A stretch of 64,000 nucleotides of DNA from [Leptolyngbya] sp. JSC-1 (GCA_000733415.1 KL662191.1:5696140-5760139), one strand, 5' to 3'. Numbered from the stretch's first letter, positions 25,123-34,479 are shown. The notes: a model not told the origin generated them from the sequence alone. Program-made: numbers and translations.

Positions 25123-26115
25123 CTAACCCTGGGGAAACAACGGTTGAATTGGCGATTGCACAGTAATTGTGTGCAGATCAATGTTGGGGGCGTTGATCAA
25201 TTCTTCGGGAAAGAGGGTGACGGCAATGAGCTGGCGGGGAGTGGTAGAGGAATAAACTAGGCGCTGCGCATCTGCAACGATTAACTCATCCTGCTGGTTC
25301 GTCGGAGTGACATAATCCACACCGAGTACTTGATCGAGCAGGGCATAAATCTCGGAGACATAGACACTGCGCCCAAACGGCCAGCCGGTTTTCTGGGAGC
25401 CGCCAGTGAGAGGGTCGAAGAAAGCTTGCAATGCCTGAACAGCCCGTTGGCGCGTCTCGTCTTCCTGGGCATCCCGTTGCAGCACCAGGGTCAGCTGGAC
25501 TCCGACATCCAGATAGTAGGGATTCACCACATGAACTTGCGTCGTCAGTAAGCGCCGGGATTCTAGCGTCTGCCAAACCGTCTGATTCAGGTCGGAATTG
25601 GGCTGATAGGGAGTATGACGGGGAACCACAATCACACTGACATGGCCGGGTTGATCGACGGCACGAGTGGCCGGATTGGCGAGTTCTAGGTTGCGGCGCG
25701 GTAAACAATGGGCGCGGGCAATCGCGTCTGGTGCAGCGGCAATCGATAGGGCTTCAAAGTCCTGGTTTGTCACGACTCGATAGGGCGAGCGTAATCTCTG
25801 TACCGCTTGTTGTACTGCTTGCTGAAGTATGTCTGGTTGCTTCACCCAGTCAATACCATACTGCGTTACCTGTGTTGTTGCCCATTCCGGCCCATTGATC
25901 AGCTTCAAGAAGGTACCCATCAATTCTGGGGTAATTTGATTTTGTCGATACAGCAGCATTTCTGTGAGGTGGGCAAACAATTCGATCAGCGTGATGCCGG
26001 GATCGGAAGGATTGCGATCGGTCCAGTTTGGGGCATAGGTCGGAATCTGGCTGAAGGCTTCTGCCACCAGATCGTCGTAGGTGCGATCGTCGAGATTGGG
26101 GAGATGGAGGGGCAT
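25123..26115 (-). CDS. baseplate assembly protein, J/gp6-like (short)
   Basis: 330 residues. The front is LDDRTYDDLVAEAFSQIPTYAPNWTDRNPSDPGITLIELFAHLTEMLLYRQNQ, the typical head of CIS baseplate wedge proteins, here cited in part: NPSDPGITLIELFAH. The rear holds the baseplate J pattern TNQDFEALS, AIARAHCLP and FGRSVYVSEIYALLDQVLGV. It is likely the partner of the 1037-residue wedge protein (Afp12-like role). The ATG stands directly against a G/C-rich heptamer array, and no Shine-Dalgarno sequence is visible, which is odd inside this operon. Confidence 0.85.
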   Translation of the reverse strand: MPLHLPNLDDRTYDDLVAEAFSQIPTYAPNWTDRNPSDPGITLIELFAHLTEMLLYRQNQITPELMGTFLKLINGPEWATTQVTQYGIDWVKQPDILQQAVQQAVQRLRSPYRVVTNQDFEALSIAAAPDAIARAHCLPRRNLELANPATRAVDQPGHVSVIVVPRHTPYQPNSDLNQTVWQTLESRRLLTTQVHVVNPYYLDVGVQLTLVLQRDAQEDETRQRAVQALQAFFDPLTGGSQKTGWPFGRSVYVSEIYALLDQVLGVDYVTPTNQQDELIVADAQRLVYSSTTPRQLIAVTLFPEELINAPNIDLHTITVQSPIQPLFPQG

Positions 26116-26332
26116 GGGTGGTAGGGGGTGGAGGGGTAGGGGGTGGAGGGGTAGGGGGTGAGGGGTAGGGGGTGGGGTGTGGGGGGTGGGAGATGGAGGG
26201 GTGATTGTTGGGTGGGTTTGGGTTGAATTAAGAGCTGAATATTACTAACCTGAGCGCTTTATAGTCAACCCCCCACTCCCCACTCCCCACTCCCCACTCC
26301 CCACCCCCCACCCCCCACACCCCACACCCCTT
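26116..26332. repeat. heptanucleotide array inside the CIS operon, facing halves
   Basis: Bases 26116-26204 are G-rich units (GGGGTAG, GGGGTGG), and bases 26267-26332 are C-rich units (CCCCACT four times, then CCCCACC types). The halves are complementary, with a 60-base A+T-rich loop between them. The operon mRNA would read the G-rich arm first and the C-rich arm second. Such heptamers resemble the STRR repeats of filamentous cyanobacteria. The whole gap between the two baseplate genes is this array. Confidence 0.85.
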
Positions 26333-26341
26333 ACCGAAACA

Positions 26342-29300
26342 CTATTCACCATTTACAGCTCTCCTTAGTAAGTTGAGGGTGTGGTGACCGGAGTAGACGA
26401 GGAAGCGATCGGTTTGTTTGGCTCCGGGGGAATCGTCTAGGAGGGTCATTTGCAGGGAGCGGATATGATCGACGCCGGGGATGGATTCGAGTAGGGCGTA
26501 CAGGTCAGAGGGGTGGGGTTTGCGGCCAAAGTTCCAGCCTCGGCCGTCGCTGCCGCCGATGAGCGGGTGCAGAAATTGCGTCAGAGCCTGATCGAGGGCT
26601 TGTTCGACGGTGCTGGCTTGGTCCAGGGACATTAAACTAATATCGGCTGTCACATTCACTCCAAGGTAGAGCGGTCCGACGACAATAACCTCTGCGGTGG
26701 TGATGGCATGGTTCTGGAGATAGGTTTGCACCCGATTAATTAGCTCTAGACTGGGAATCGGTTTAGCCTCAGTTGATCGGGGCACAATAATCACGCTGAC
26801 GGTTCCGGGGAGGGCAGTACCGCGCCCTAGGGGGTCGAGCGCCAAATTGTGCAGAGGGACACAGCGGCTGCGGGCAACGGCAGGAGAAGCGAGTCTGGCT
26901 AAATCTTCGTAATCTTCTAGCGTGACGGCTCGGTTGCGGTGACGCAGTGTGCAGGGCATCCGCTCTAGGAGGGACTCTAGGGATTCGGCGTTGGCTCCTC
27001 CGATCGCAGGAACCGGATTGACGGCTTTGTCTACGGAAGGGATGCTGGTTTGCAGTTGCGTAATCACGCCAGCGGGTTGATTTCCCATCGTGCCGCCGCC
27101 AGTTTGGTAGCGGGCCATGCGCAGATTGCCAACCCCAATCGGCGGAATCAATCCATTGATGCCATTGCCAAACCGGATTTCGCCAGTCAGGTGGTCGAGC
27201 ACATAATGCCGATCGCGGGGACCAGACCCGTAAAAGTCGGACACTTCATGCCAGCGCACCCAAATGGGTTCTGGGGTGACGGGAATCGTTGGGACAGTGG
27301 GAATGACATCGTTGCCTTCTGTGGCGATTAGTTGCTCTCGCTCTAGTACCGACGGCAATTCTGGTTCTTGTACCTCTAGTTGTTGCCCCAGCAATATGGG
27401 CGTTTGGGTCGTGCGAAAAATTTGATCCTTACTGCCGTCACTGGAGCCAAGGATTTCCTGCCGAATCGTGACGGTTTGTGTTGCCATAGTAGTGTTGAGC
27501 AACAGACGCTGCAAGCGTGGTTCAAACAGATAGTCGCCGCTATCCCAAATCACACGCAATCGATATTCTGCCGAAATACCTTCAGCGGCCATGTCAGCTG
27601 GAGGTAGAAATTCAACCAGACCAGAGCGGGTGAATGCCTGAGTGTCATCTCGAACAATCAGCTTGGTCCACTCGTTGCGATTACTCCAGTATTGCCACAC
27701 TAACTGAGGAGGAGATGACCAGGAAGGATGATCCGGCGGCTGTCCGTACTGAACTTCAGTCAGTTGAAAATATAAACTAATGGGTTGATTCGGGAACCGC
27801 TCAACAGAACTCCCGAAGCTCAAATAAAATACAGGTTTGGCAATACTGTGAATCTGAAATGGCGCAAATGAGGCAATGGATTGATTCGCTTCAGTGGTGA
27901 CGGTCTGATACGTCAAGTCTGCGTAGGTGATGATAGCTTCTGGCTGGGCAGTATGGGTAACTTGATAGCTGACCTGGATAGAGCGGATCAGCGGTGGTGC
28001 ATAGGTTGCGAGTTTGAAGATTAATCTATCGCCCGAGTGTTCAAAGCTAATGTCCTCACCATAGTTACCAGAAGCAATTCGGACGCGAATCCAGAAGTTC
28101 ACAATTCCATTCACGGTCGTGGCTGTCACCGTCGATGGCAGTGTCAATATTACTTTGCCGGCTGTGTGATCTGCCACCCGATCGGTGAATGCCTGCGTTG
28201 TGTCGCTGAAGTCCTGACTGAGAGATTCCCAATTCTTTCCATTCCAGCATTCCCATGCTAGTCTCAATGCTGGATCGGTGGAAGCGGTGGCGCGAGAGCG
28301 AAGCGATGAACTAAAGCTGGCGGTATGGGGGTTGCTAATATCAATCTCTAGTGTAATTTTGGCTCCGGGCTGAGAAAATGCCGTCTGGCTAGCCAGGTAA
28401 AGCGTATCGCCCAACTGCGGTCGTTCGCCAAAGGGAAAAAAATCCTGACTTAGATCCAGCGGGATTTGATTGGTAAAAGCTGCATCGAGCGGGAGATGCG
28501 TTTCTGCTAATTCCACCTGCATTGTCACGTCTTGAATCACCGGCAGTTGGCTATCGCGGACCCGATCCGATCGCGCCTGAGGTGTGGTGGTAATCGGAGT
28601 GAGCAAGCGACAGCGCAACCAGCGATTTTCGATCGCATCAACTGGAGTAATGGGTACAGCCGTTAGATTAGTAAATTGCAGCATATGGCTGCCGGTTTCG
28701 GTCAGGCTACGGGTTTCATCCTTGTTCGCAGACAGGCTGATGCCATTCGCACCATCCCAAAATTGCCAGTCCAATTGGGGTTGTCGGCGTAGCCGCTCTG
28801 AAGCATCGCCAAACCCCCGCTCCAAGTTCAGTGTCAAGGTCAGGGTTTTAATAGCTGGAAAGCTCAATAGCTGATGATGCCCAAGATAAAAACTGCGTTC
28901 GATCGGCTGATTGCCCTGAAACAGCGGCACATGGCTGGCTGGCTGCAATTCTGCTTGTGATGCTGGCAAATGCTGATAGGACCCCTGCTCCAGATTAAAC
29001 ACGAGCAGCGAGCGCAACTGAACTGGGGACAGGATTAAATCGCGCTCTGTCTCAAAAACGACTGGCTCTGCTTGTGCGGCTGTCGGCGGTGCTGCTACCT
29101 GAGTTCCCGCCGGAACGATTGCACTCACGGTTGTACCAGTTGCTAACGAAAAGGTAATCGGAACACGGGCCGGTTGGGGAGGTAGACGCGATGCGCCCAG
29201 CAAATCCCAAAAGGCGAGAAGGGCGCGATCGGGCACCTGATTCAGCCGTTGAATAGTCAGTTCGGCAAATCGGGCAAAAATCTGCACCAGCGCTGCATTG

Positions 29301-29455
29301 ATACTCGAAGGCGGAACATCTGCCTGAGCGATTGCGATCGGATCGAGAATTTGACTGGAAGCGTAATCAGGAACATATTCAGTCATCAGTAACTGAATCT
29401 GCCGTACAATGTCCTGTGCATTTCGTGGATCAATCTTGGCAGCCGGTTTGACCAT
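26342..29455 (-). CDS. baseplate wedge protein, long J/gp6-like
   Basis: 1037 residues, close to the putative baseplate assembly protein family TIGR02243. The front has AELTIQRLNQVPDRALLAFWDLLG; the middle is beta-rich with three repeats of the form W(E/Q)(C/Y)WNGK-like domains; the rear has GEIRFGNGINGLIPP, RYQTGGG, TLRHRNRAVTLEDYEDLARL and FGRKPHPSDLYALLESIPGV. It should form the main baseplate wedge (Afp11-like role). The ATG shares one base with the stop of the gp25 gene (TAATG), so the two are coupled. Length is near the family maximum, but no extra domain is evident. Confidence 0.88.
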   Translation of the reverse strand: MVKPAAKIDPRNAQDIVRQIQLLMTEYVPDYASSQILDPIAIAQADVPPSSINAALVQIFARFAELTIQRLNQVPDRALLAFWDLLGASRLPPQPARVPITFSLATGTTVSAIVPAGTQVAAPPTAAQAEPVVFETERDLILSPVQLRSLLVFNLEQGSYQHLPASQAELQPASHVPLFQGNQPIERSFYLGHHQLLSFPAIKTLTLTLNLERGFGDASERLRRQPQLDWQFWDGANGISLSANKDETRSLTETGSHMLQFTNLTAVPITPVDAIENRWLRCRLLTPITTTPQARSDRVRDSQLPVIQDVTMQVELAETHLPLDAAFTNQIPLDLSQDFFPFGERPQLGDTLYLASQTAFSQPGAKITLEIDISNPHTASFSSSLRSRATASTDPALRLAWECWNGKNWESLSQDFSDTTQAFTDRVADHTAGKVILTLPSTVTATTVNGIVNFWIRVRIASGNYGEDISFEHSGDRLIFKLATYAPPLIRSIQVSYQVTHTAQPEAIITYADLTYQTVTTEANQSIASFAPFQIHSIAKPVFYLSFGSSVERFPNQPISLYFQLTEVQYGQPPDHPSWSSPPQLVWQYWSNRNEWTKLIVRDDTQAFTRSGLVEFLPPADMAAEGISAEYRLRVIWDSGDYLFEPRLQRLLLNTTMATQTVTIRQEILGSSDGSKDQIFRTTQTPILLGQQLEVQEPELPSVLEREQLIATEGNDVIPTVPTIPVTPEPIWVRWHEVSDFYGSGPRDRHYVLDHLTGEIRFGNGINGLIPPIGVGNLRMARYQTGGGTMGNQPAGVITQLQTSIPSVDKAVNPVPAIGGANAESLESLLERMPCTLRHRNRAVTLEDYEDLARLASPAVARSRCVPLHNLALDPLGRGTALPGTVSVIIVPRSTEAKPIPSLELINRVQTYLQNHAITTAEVIVVGPLYLGVNVTADISLMSLDQASTVEQALDQALTQFLHPLIGGSDGRGWNFGRKPHPSDLYALLESIPGVDHIRSLQMTLLDDSPGAKQTDRFLVYSGHHTLNLLRRAVNGE

Positions 29456-29856
29456 TAGAATGCACTCCGTTCCAAGTAGAAGGGATAAACTAGGTTAAAG
29501 ACATTGTTGGTGGCGCGCACCTCGTAATCAATTCGGATCAGTAACAGCCCGGTTGCTGGATCTGAGCCTGCATCGATCTGCACTTCCAGCACATCAATTC
29601 GGGGTTCAAATTGCAGTAAAGCTTCCTGTACCGCGAGAGAAATTTTGCCCAACGTTGAGTCCGCGTAGGGTTCAAACACTAGGTCGTAAATCCCACAGCC
29701 AAACTCTGGCCGCATGACGCGCTCGCCTTTAGCGGTGCTGAGAATCACCCAAATCGACTGATGCACGCTCTCTTCATAGTAGGCTTGCTGAAAATTCCCT
29801 GCTTCGTCCCATTGCAGAGGAAACTTCAACCCAACGCCTAAAAACGGCTTCGCCAT
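29455..29856 (-). CDS. gp25-like baseplate wedge protein
   Basis: 133 residues from MAKPFLGVGLKFPL; the frame opens 16 codons earlier, but GGGAG lies 8 bases before this ATG. The family features RVMRPEFGCGIYDLVFEP and the beta-rich end are clear. GP25/lysozyme-like wedge proteins start sheath assembly on the baseplate. It sits between the PAAR tip gene and the long wedge gene, the usual CIS order. Confidence 0.88.
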   Translation of the reverse strand: MAKPFLGVGLKFPLQWDEAGNFQQAYYEESVHQSIWVILSTAKGERVMRPEFGCGIYDLVFEPYADSTLGKISLAVQEALLQFEPRIDVLEVQIDAGSDPATGLLLIRIDYEVRATNNVFNLVYPFYLERSAF

Positions 29857-29923
29857 ATCGCGCTCCCAAGAAAAACGTAAAGACACAGAGGTCAACTCAT
29901 TCAAAACTCAAAACTAAGAACTG

Positions 29924-30241
29924 CTATTGAGCTTTCACCCTGAGTTGCGTGACCAACACATTCAGCGGTGTCCCTGTAGGCAGACAAATTGCTGGACTCG
30001 TTTGCAACAACACCGGCTGCCCCATCACCTTGACGCGAACCGATCCGGTCAGCCAGTTAGCGGTAACGCACGGCCCTAGATTGGTGGGAGGATTACTACA
30101 GCCTGCGATTGTGTAGGGAATGGGTTGGGTCACAACCGGCTGCCCCATGACTTTAACGCGGGGATTGGGAGCGGTGGGTTGTCCCTGTCCCCCATGTACG
30201 CAAGCCACCGTTGCTCCTAAGTGCAAAACATACGCCGGCAT
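29924..30241 (-). CDS. PAAR-like spike tip protein
   Basis: 105 residues made of repeated short strands: PRVKVMGQPVVTQP and SVRVKVMGQPVLLQ, each with a GQP turn, and LGATVACVHGGQG at the front. This is the PAAR-like layout of a cone that caps the spike. His 25-range and three Cys residues could bind a metal, as in PAAR proteins. Its ATG overlaps the stop of the spike gene by one base. Such tips pierce the target membrane and can carry effector domains; none is fused here. Confidence 0.82.
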   Translation of the reverse strand: MPAYVLHLGATVACVHGGQGQPTAPNPRVKVMGQPVVTQPIPYTIAGCSNPPTNLGPCVTANWLTGSVRVKVMGQPVLLQTSPAICLPTGTPLNVLVTQLRVKAQ

Positions 30242-30936
30242 CAGGTTACCTCCAGCGCACCATCATTGATTTTGACGCCAGCCAAACACTTGATGCCCAG
30301 CCCAGCATTCGCTTCGAGATTCAGGTTGGTGGCTGCTTTAATCTGACATTTTTGCTGCGCTTCAACTGAGAAGTTTTGGCAGGTAATTGCAACATCACCC
30401 TTGCTTGTTTCAATTTCAATCTTCCCTTTAGCTTCGATTTTTATACCCTGATCGACTTGAATGGTCATTGTGTTCTTGGCGGAATCAATCACAATCTGAT
30501 TCTTCTTCGTCTTATCGCAAATTGTAATTTTCTCTTGGTCAGGAGTGTCATCTAAAGTAATCGTATGGCCGCTACGCGATTTAATCATGCGAATGTTATT
30601 TTTTCCATCTTCGTTTGTCACAGGTGGACGGTCGGTTTTGCTCCATAGCGCGCCCAAAATATACGGATCGTGGACATTCCCTTGATTAAACGCAACTAAT
30701 ACCTCATCACCCACCTCTGGCAGAAAATGCAAACCCCGATCTTTGCCGGCCATGGGCATTACAATGCGCGTCCAGGTGCTCTCATCGATGTCACTCAGCC
30801 AGGGAAACTTGAGCTTGACTCGACCTAAGCCATCCGGATCGGTGTTATTCGTCACAACACCGATCACCACGCCATAGATGCGACCAACCATCGCCTCACG
30901 GGCCTCTGGATCGCTGACCAAATCAAAAAAATTCAT
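30241..30936 (-). CDS. spike protein, baseplate assembly protein V/gp5-like
   Basis: 231 residues. An OB-fold (GRIYGVVIGVVTNNTDPDGLGRVKLKFPWL, cited in part as NTDPDGLGRVKLKFPW) is followed by GDEVLVAF, DPYILGALW and a C-terminal beta-helix of alternating residues (IKIEAKGKIEIETSKGD). The ATG overlaps the preceding stop as ATGA; the frame opens 18 codons earlier but GAGGA stands before this ATG. Together with the upstream gene it makes the gp27-gp5 style hub and spike, which are one VgrG-like chain in some other CIS. Confidence 0.88.
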   Translation of the reverse strand: MNFFDLVSDPEAREAMVGRIYGVVIGVVTNNTDPDGLGRVKLKFPWLSDIDESTWTRIVMPMAGKDRGLHFLPEVGDEVLVAFNQGNVHDPYILGALWSKTDRPPVTNEDGKNNIRMIKSRSGHTITLDDTPDQEKITICDKTKKNQIVIDSAKNTMTIQVDQGIKIEAKGKIEIETSKGDVAITCQNFSVEAQQKCQIKAATNLNLEANAGLGIKCLAGVKINDGALEVT

Positions 30937-32021
30937 AGGGCATTCCTCTGTACAGTGAAATGAGTTTGGTATCCCGTCTGGGCATGACAACGATGCGTAG
31001 CGGCTGTCACGTAGTACGAACCGCTAAAGAGTTTGCCGACTCCCCCAATATCAATCACGGCTCCAGCCCGCACATCGGGGTTTCCCAGACAAATGCCTTC
31101 GGCTTCGATCAGCGACAGGGTCAGGCGGTTGTAGGTAGCGGCAGCAACTTGAGCAGCGACAGCGCTAGTGCTAATGGCTCGATCGTTCTGGCATTCAACG
31201 GCGGTTTCAAATTTATCTCCTAATGCTCTTTCTATGACTGTATGGCTCGTTCTATTGCCTGTGGCCTCGACAACGGGTAATTTTTGATTGCTATTCCAGC
31301 CTTTCACCAGAACCTGATCGACCTGCCGAGTTGCCGAGAGCCGGGGATGAAACTCGGATAAATCGGTTGGCCAGACTAATTTCACAGTTGCGGGTGCAGC
31401 ATTGGCAACTGGACGAAAAATCAGGGTTTTATGCTCCACCAATACTTCATAATGAATCTGTTTAGCGCGTTCCTGCAAAAATTCCAAGTCGGTTTGGTTG
31501 GCTTGCAGCACATATTCATGTTCAACTTTGGTATCTGTTACGTCAGCGTTTAGCTTGGCTGCGGTGGCAATCTGGGTGGCAATGGCGCTGTCTGTCTGGT
31601 TCAGGAAGGTGCGGATTTGTTTGGCCCGTTGCAGCCGATGGCGACGGTCATAGCCTCGAATTAGCAGACTGGGGGTGTGATTCCAAACAAACTCTGGCTC
31701 GAAGCCGGTAATTTCTCCTTGAATTAAAGGGGCAACGGATGGAGTACTGGCATACCTCAGCCAAATCTCAACTTCGTCTCCAATCGCAAGCGGGGAATCG
31801 TGATTATGCCAGGAAGAGGACCTACGCTCTATCCAGGGAAGGACGCTGCCATCTTCTCCCATCCCAGCCAACTCTAGGGTAAACATACTCGGAATCTGAG
31901 TCGTTTGATCCACGCTAAGGCTGATCAGGTCAAGCTTGTCCTGATCGGACATCTCTCTGCCGTTGATTCTGATTTGAACTTCTGGAGGCGAGGCTGACTG
32001 GAATAGGGGTTCTTCGGGCAT
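30933..32021 (-). CDS. hub protein, late control protein D/gp27-like
   Basis: 362 residues from MPEEPLF; TGAGG lies 10 bases before it, while an earlier TTG start would use that site as coding sequence. The family features are VDQTTQIPSMFTLEL, EIWLRYASTPSVAPLIQGEITGFEPEF (cited in part: IQGEITGFEPEF), LIRGYDRRHRLQRAKQ and QTDLEFLQERAKQI. It forms the trimeric hub that links tube and spike. The downstream spike gene overlaps it by 4 bases. Confidence 0.88.
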   Translation of the reverse strand: MPEEPLFQSASPPEVQIRINGREMSDQDKLDLISLSVDQTTQIPSMFTLELAGMGEDGSVLPWIERRSSSWHNHDSPLAIGDEVEIWLRYASTPSVAPLIQGEITGFEPEFVWNHTPSLLIRGYDRRHRLQRAKQIRTFLNQTDSAIATQIATAAKLNADVTDTKVEHEYVLQANQTDLEFLQERAKQIHYEVLVEHKTLIFRPVANAAPATVKLVWPTDLSEFHPRLSATRQVDQVLVKGWNSNQKLPVVEATGNRTSHTVIERALGDKFETAVECQNDRAISTSAVAAQVAAATYNRLTLSLIEAEGICLGNPDVRAGAVIDIGGVGKLFSGSYYVTAATHRCHAQTGYQTHFTVQRNAL

Positions 32022-32068
32022 AGGCTGTTTCCTCAACTATCGTTCAATATATTTCTCTTGTGTCATCT

Positions 32069-32734
32069 TCAACGTAATTTAGGAATTGTTAATCGCTTTC
32101 CTATCTCTAGCTGCCGCGGATTGATGATTTGATTAGCGACGGCAATCACACGCCATTGTTTCGGATCCCGATAGAACTCAGCCGCAATGCTGCTGAGGCT
32201 ATCTTTTTGCTTGATCTGATAGGTGGTGAGTTCGGGGTCGGTTTTGCGTTTATCTTGCTCTGGATCAAGAAATTCTAAAAACGTCACCGTTAGCGTGGCC
32301 CGAACTGGCTTGCCGTTGGGTTTGAATAGCGTGAAGGTTTGCGCCAAGCTGCTGATGACACCCAAAAACGGAAAATCCGAGTTGGTCGGGGCCTGTCCCC
32401 AGGAAACCTGACAAACTGGCGGCTGCCCCTGATCCCGCTCAATTTGAGTCAGGGCAACGACTTTGTCGGTCTCTTGTCGCACATCGGCCACCCGCGAATT
32501 CTGGGTCACATCAAAGAACAGTTCTAACGTGAGCTGACGACTGCCGCCTCCCCCGAACGTTAACGGCGGGGCATTGAGCTGGCGATCGGTGGCGACTTTG
32601 CCGCTGGTAGACGTGATCGGCGGACTCCAGGTGACAGACTTAGAAATCGAGTAGGAATCCGGGTTAAATAGCACCGTAATCTCTGCCAACTTGGAGGGCG
32701 GTCGGGGCTTAATTCGCAGTTTTTCTAAGCTCAT
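32069..32734 (-). CDS. CIS LysM-domain baseplate/tube adaptor (Afp7-like)
   Basis: 221 residues. The first 150 are the CIS-specific fold with ITVLFNPDSYSISKSVTW and GGSRQLTLELFFDV; the last 50 form a LysM motif (YQIKQKDSLSSIAAEFY, NPRQLEIGKRLTIP). In related particles this protein sits in the central hub at the start of the tube; the LysM may bind peptidoglycan or act structurally. Its ATG overlaps the stop of the Ser/Pro-rich gene (ATGA). Confidence 0.87.
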   Translation of the reverse strand: MSLEKLRIKPRPPSKLAEITVLFNPDSYSISKSVTWSPPITSTSGKVATDRQLNAPPLTFGGGGSRQLTLELFFDVTQNSRVADVRQETDKVVALTQIERDQGQPPVCQVSWGQAPTNSDFPFLGVISSLAQTFTLFKPNGKPVRATLTVTFLEFLDPEQDKRKTDPELTTYQIKQKDSLSSIAAEFYRDPKQWRVIAVANQIINPRQLEIGKRLTIPKLR

Positions 32735-34290
32735 CGTCCAATCCCCCGACGTTCACGTTCAACGGCAAGCTGACGGGCTAAAATGCGGCTCACCTGTTCT
32801 GCTAGTTCAGCGATATTAATCACCGGCGCATTGCTCTCTGATGGGTTGAATATGGATACTCCATGAGGCACAGCTCGATTAGCAGACCGAGCTGAACTGA
32901 GAGGAGCCTCGATCTCATCCTCCTCATCCAAACGAGCAATTTGTCCGGGATTGGACTGGGGCGTAATCGCCAGCGGCAGGGGTAGGGGGGTAGCAGGGGA
33001 TGCCATTGGTTGTGATTGAGGGAAATCGCTCGAATCTAACGAATCCCAAAGTTGGATGTGATTCCGATGCGCGGGCAATGGGGTTGCCTCTTCTGGCTGA
33101 GTTTGAATCCATTCGATTGAAGAGGGTACTGACGGAATAATCTGCGGCGAAACAGTCTGCAACTGAATAATCTGTGACGGAATAATCTGTGACGGAATAA
33201 TCTGCGATTGAACCATTTGCGGTGGTGGGGAAGGATGAACCGCTTGTCGCTGTATCTTAGCAGCCTCCAGCGTAGCCCGATGATTAATCCGCAACACTGG
33301 AGGAGTGTTTGTTGCTGGTTGCGCGGCATCTGAAACAGTGGCGGAATCAGAAAAGGAACTCATTATGGAATCAGATTCGGAACGAGATCTCGAACCAGTT
33401 TGGGAAGGAGTTACAGTTCTCCCAGATCCAGTCGAAAGCATTACATTCGGTGGACTTGCTGATTCGATTGAACTGGAACGTGATACTCTAAGCGGTGTAT
33501 GCAACATCGATGGCAAGGATCGAGTAGGCGAAGATGACGACGGAGAGACTTGAGTGTATGCGGATGGAGACAAAGAGGGTAGAGTAGAGGTTTGAATCTG
33601 AGCATCAGCGTCAGCCGATCGCTGTACTCTAGCGCTGCCAATGCTATTACCTTTAACATTACCTTCTATCGAAGGATTAATGGTAAAATCACCTCTGGCA
33701 TTATCTTTGGGGTCGCCTTTAATCGAACGAGCGACGTTATCAGGAGCAGCGATTGAGCGAACGCTTTGAATGTTAGAGTGGCTCCTTTGTAGCTGATGGG
33801 ATGAAGAATGACTCAGAGTTGGCGATGTAGCAGGAGTAGCAGGAAGAGTCCTATCGTTTTGTTTATGTTTAAATTCTGTCGTTTCTATTTGGTTTTCTAT
33901 TTGATTTTCTACTTGATTTTCTGTTACAGGTCGCAAACGATAATGCTTGTTATTCGTTCGGCTGACAATTTCTGCATCTTCATGACTTGCATACCTCATC
34001 ACCAGATCAGATGCAGATTCGGTGCGTTGGCGTTGAAATCGAGCAGTACTGGCGGGTACCATTCCAGAACTATAGCGCGACCGTATTTGTCCAGGTAATT
34101 CTAATCGCTGTATCAACCGGGATACGGTGGCCTGGGTGGCAGGATAGTGGGAATGGGGCAAGTCAGTACGAATTACCCCAGGTGAGCTATGCAATCGGAG
34201 CTGTAATCGTCTGACCAAAGCAGTTGGAGGCGGCTCCGGAGTGGGGGAGTCTGCGGATGGGGCAGCAGATGGGGCAATTGGGGATTCCAT
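32731..34290 (-). CDS. Ser/Pro/Gln-rich CIS operon protein of unknown fold
   Basis: 519 residues, mostly low complexity: Ser, Pro, Thr, Gln and Arg throughout, with short repeats such as QIIPSQIIPSQII (about 375-395) and ENQVENQIENQIE (about 130-145). Only the C-terminal 30 residues look folded: INIAELAEQVSRILARQLAVERERRG, an amphipathic helix. Small proteins with a similar ERERRG-ending helix stand at this place, before the LysM gene, in other CIS clusters as I recall them. Candidate roles are tape measure, length control or a flexible anchor. No tape-measure gene of the usual long helical kind is found elsewhere in the cluster. Confidence 0.65.
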   Translation of the reverse strand: MESPIAPSAAPSADSPTPEPPPTALVRRLQLRLHSSPGVIRTDLPHSHYPATQATVSRLIQRLELPGQIRSRYSSGMVPASTARFQRQRTESASDLVMRYASHEDAEIVSRTNNKHYRLRPVTENQVENQIENQIETTEFKHKQNDRTLPATPATSPTLSHSSSHQLQRSHSNIQSVRSIAAPDNVARSIKGDPKDNARGDFTINPSIEGNVKGNSIGSARVQRSADADAQIQTSTLPSLSPSAYTQVSPSSSSPTRSLPSMLHTPLRVSRSSSIESASPPNVMLSTGSGRTVTPSQTGSRSRSESDSIMSSFSDSATVSDAAQPATNTPPVLRINHRATLEAAKIQRQAVHPSPPPQMVQSQIIPSQIIPSQIIQLQTVSPQIIPSVPSSIEWIQTQPEEATPLPAHRNHIQLWDSLDSSDFPQSQPMASPATPLPLPLAITPQSNPGQIARLDEEDEIEAPLSSARSANRAVPHGVSIFNPSESNAPVINIAELAEQVSRILARQLAVERERRGIGR

Positions 34291-34314
34291 GAATAGTTTT
34301 AACTTCAGTGCTGT

Positions 34315-34479
34315 TCAGCTTGTTTGAGTGTTCAATCGCTGATTGATTTTGGCGATCTCTTCAACCCAGCGGCGGCGTTCCCGATGTTCCATCTGCAAAA
34401 TGGATTCATAGCTCCAATGCAAGTGATATCCAAGATAGGCTACCTCCTCATGCAGACGATCAAGGGGGTAGCCTAAAAT
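34315..34479 (-). CDS. 54-residue CIS protein, DUF6760-like, with apparent ATT start
   Basis: The frame encodes GYPLDRLHEEVAYLGYHLHW, then SYESILQMEHRERRRWVEEI and KINQRLN, which is the conserved small CIS protein (DUF6760 or Afp6-like) found between the tube and LysM genes. No ATG, GTG or TTG lies in frame between the last upstream triplets and GYPLDRL. The only plausible start is ATT at 34479-34477, which overlaps the TAG of the previous gene and follows GGGGGA. Start by coupling or re-initiation is an inference. The stop lies 25 bases ahead of the next ATG. Confidence 0.75.
   Translation of the reverse strand: MLGYPLDRLHEEVAYLGYHLHWSYESILQMEHRERRRWVEEIAKINQRLNTQTS

Noticed and set aside
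26116..26332. CRISPR array in the CIS operon or at 55994-56072
   Set aside because: Units are 7-8 bases with no unique spacers, and no cas genes are present; these are heptamer tandem repeats.
30241..32021. Frameshift splitting a VgrG-like gene into hub and spike parts
   Set aside because: Both parts have their own start and ribosome site with a normal ATGA overlap; separate D and V proteins are common in CIS and phage tails.
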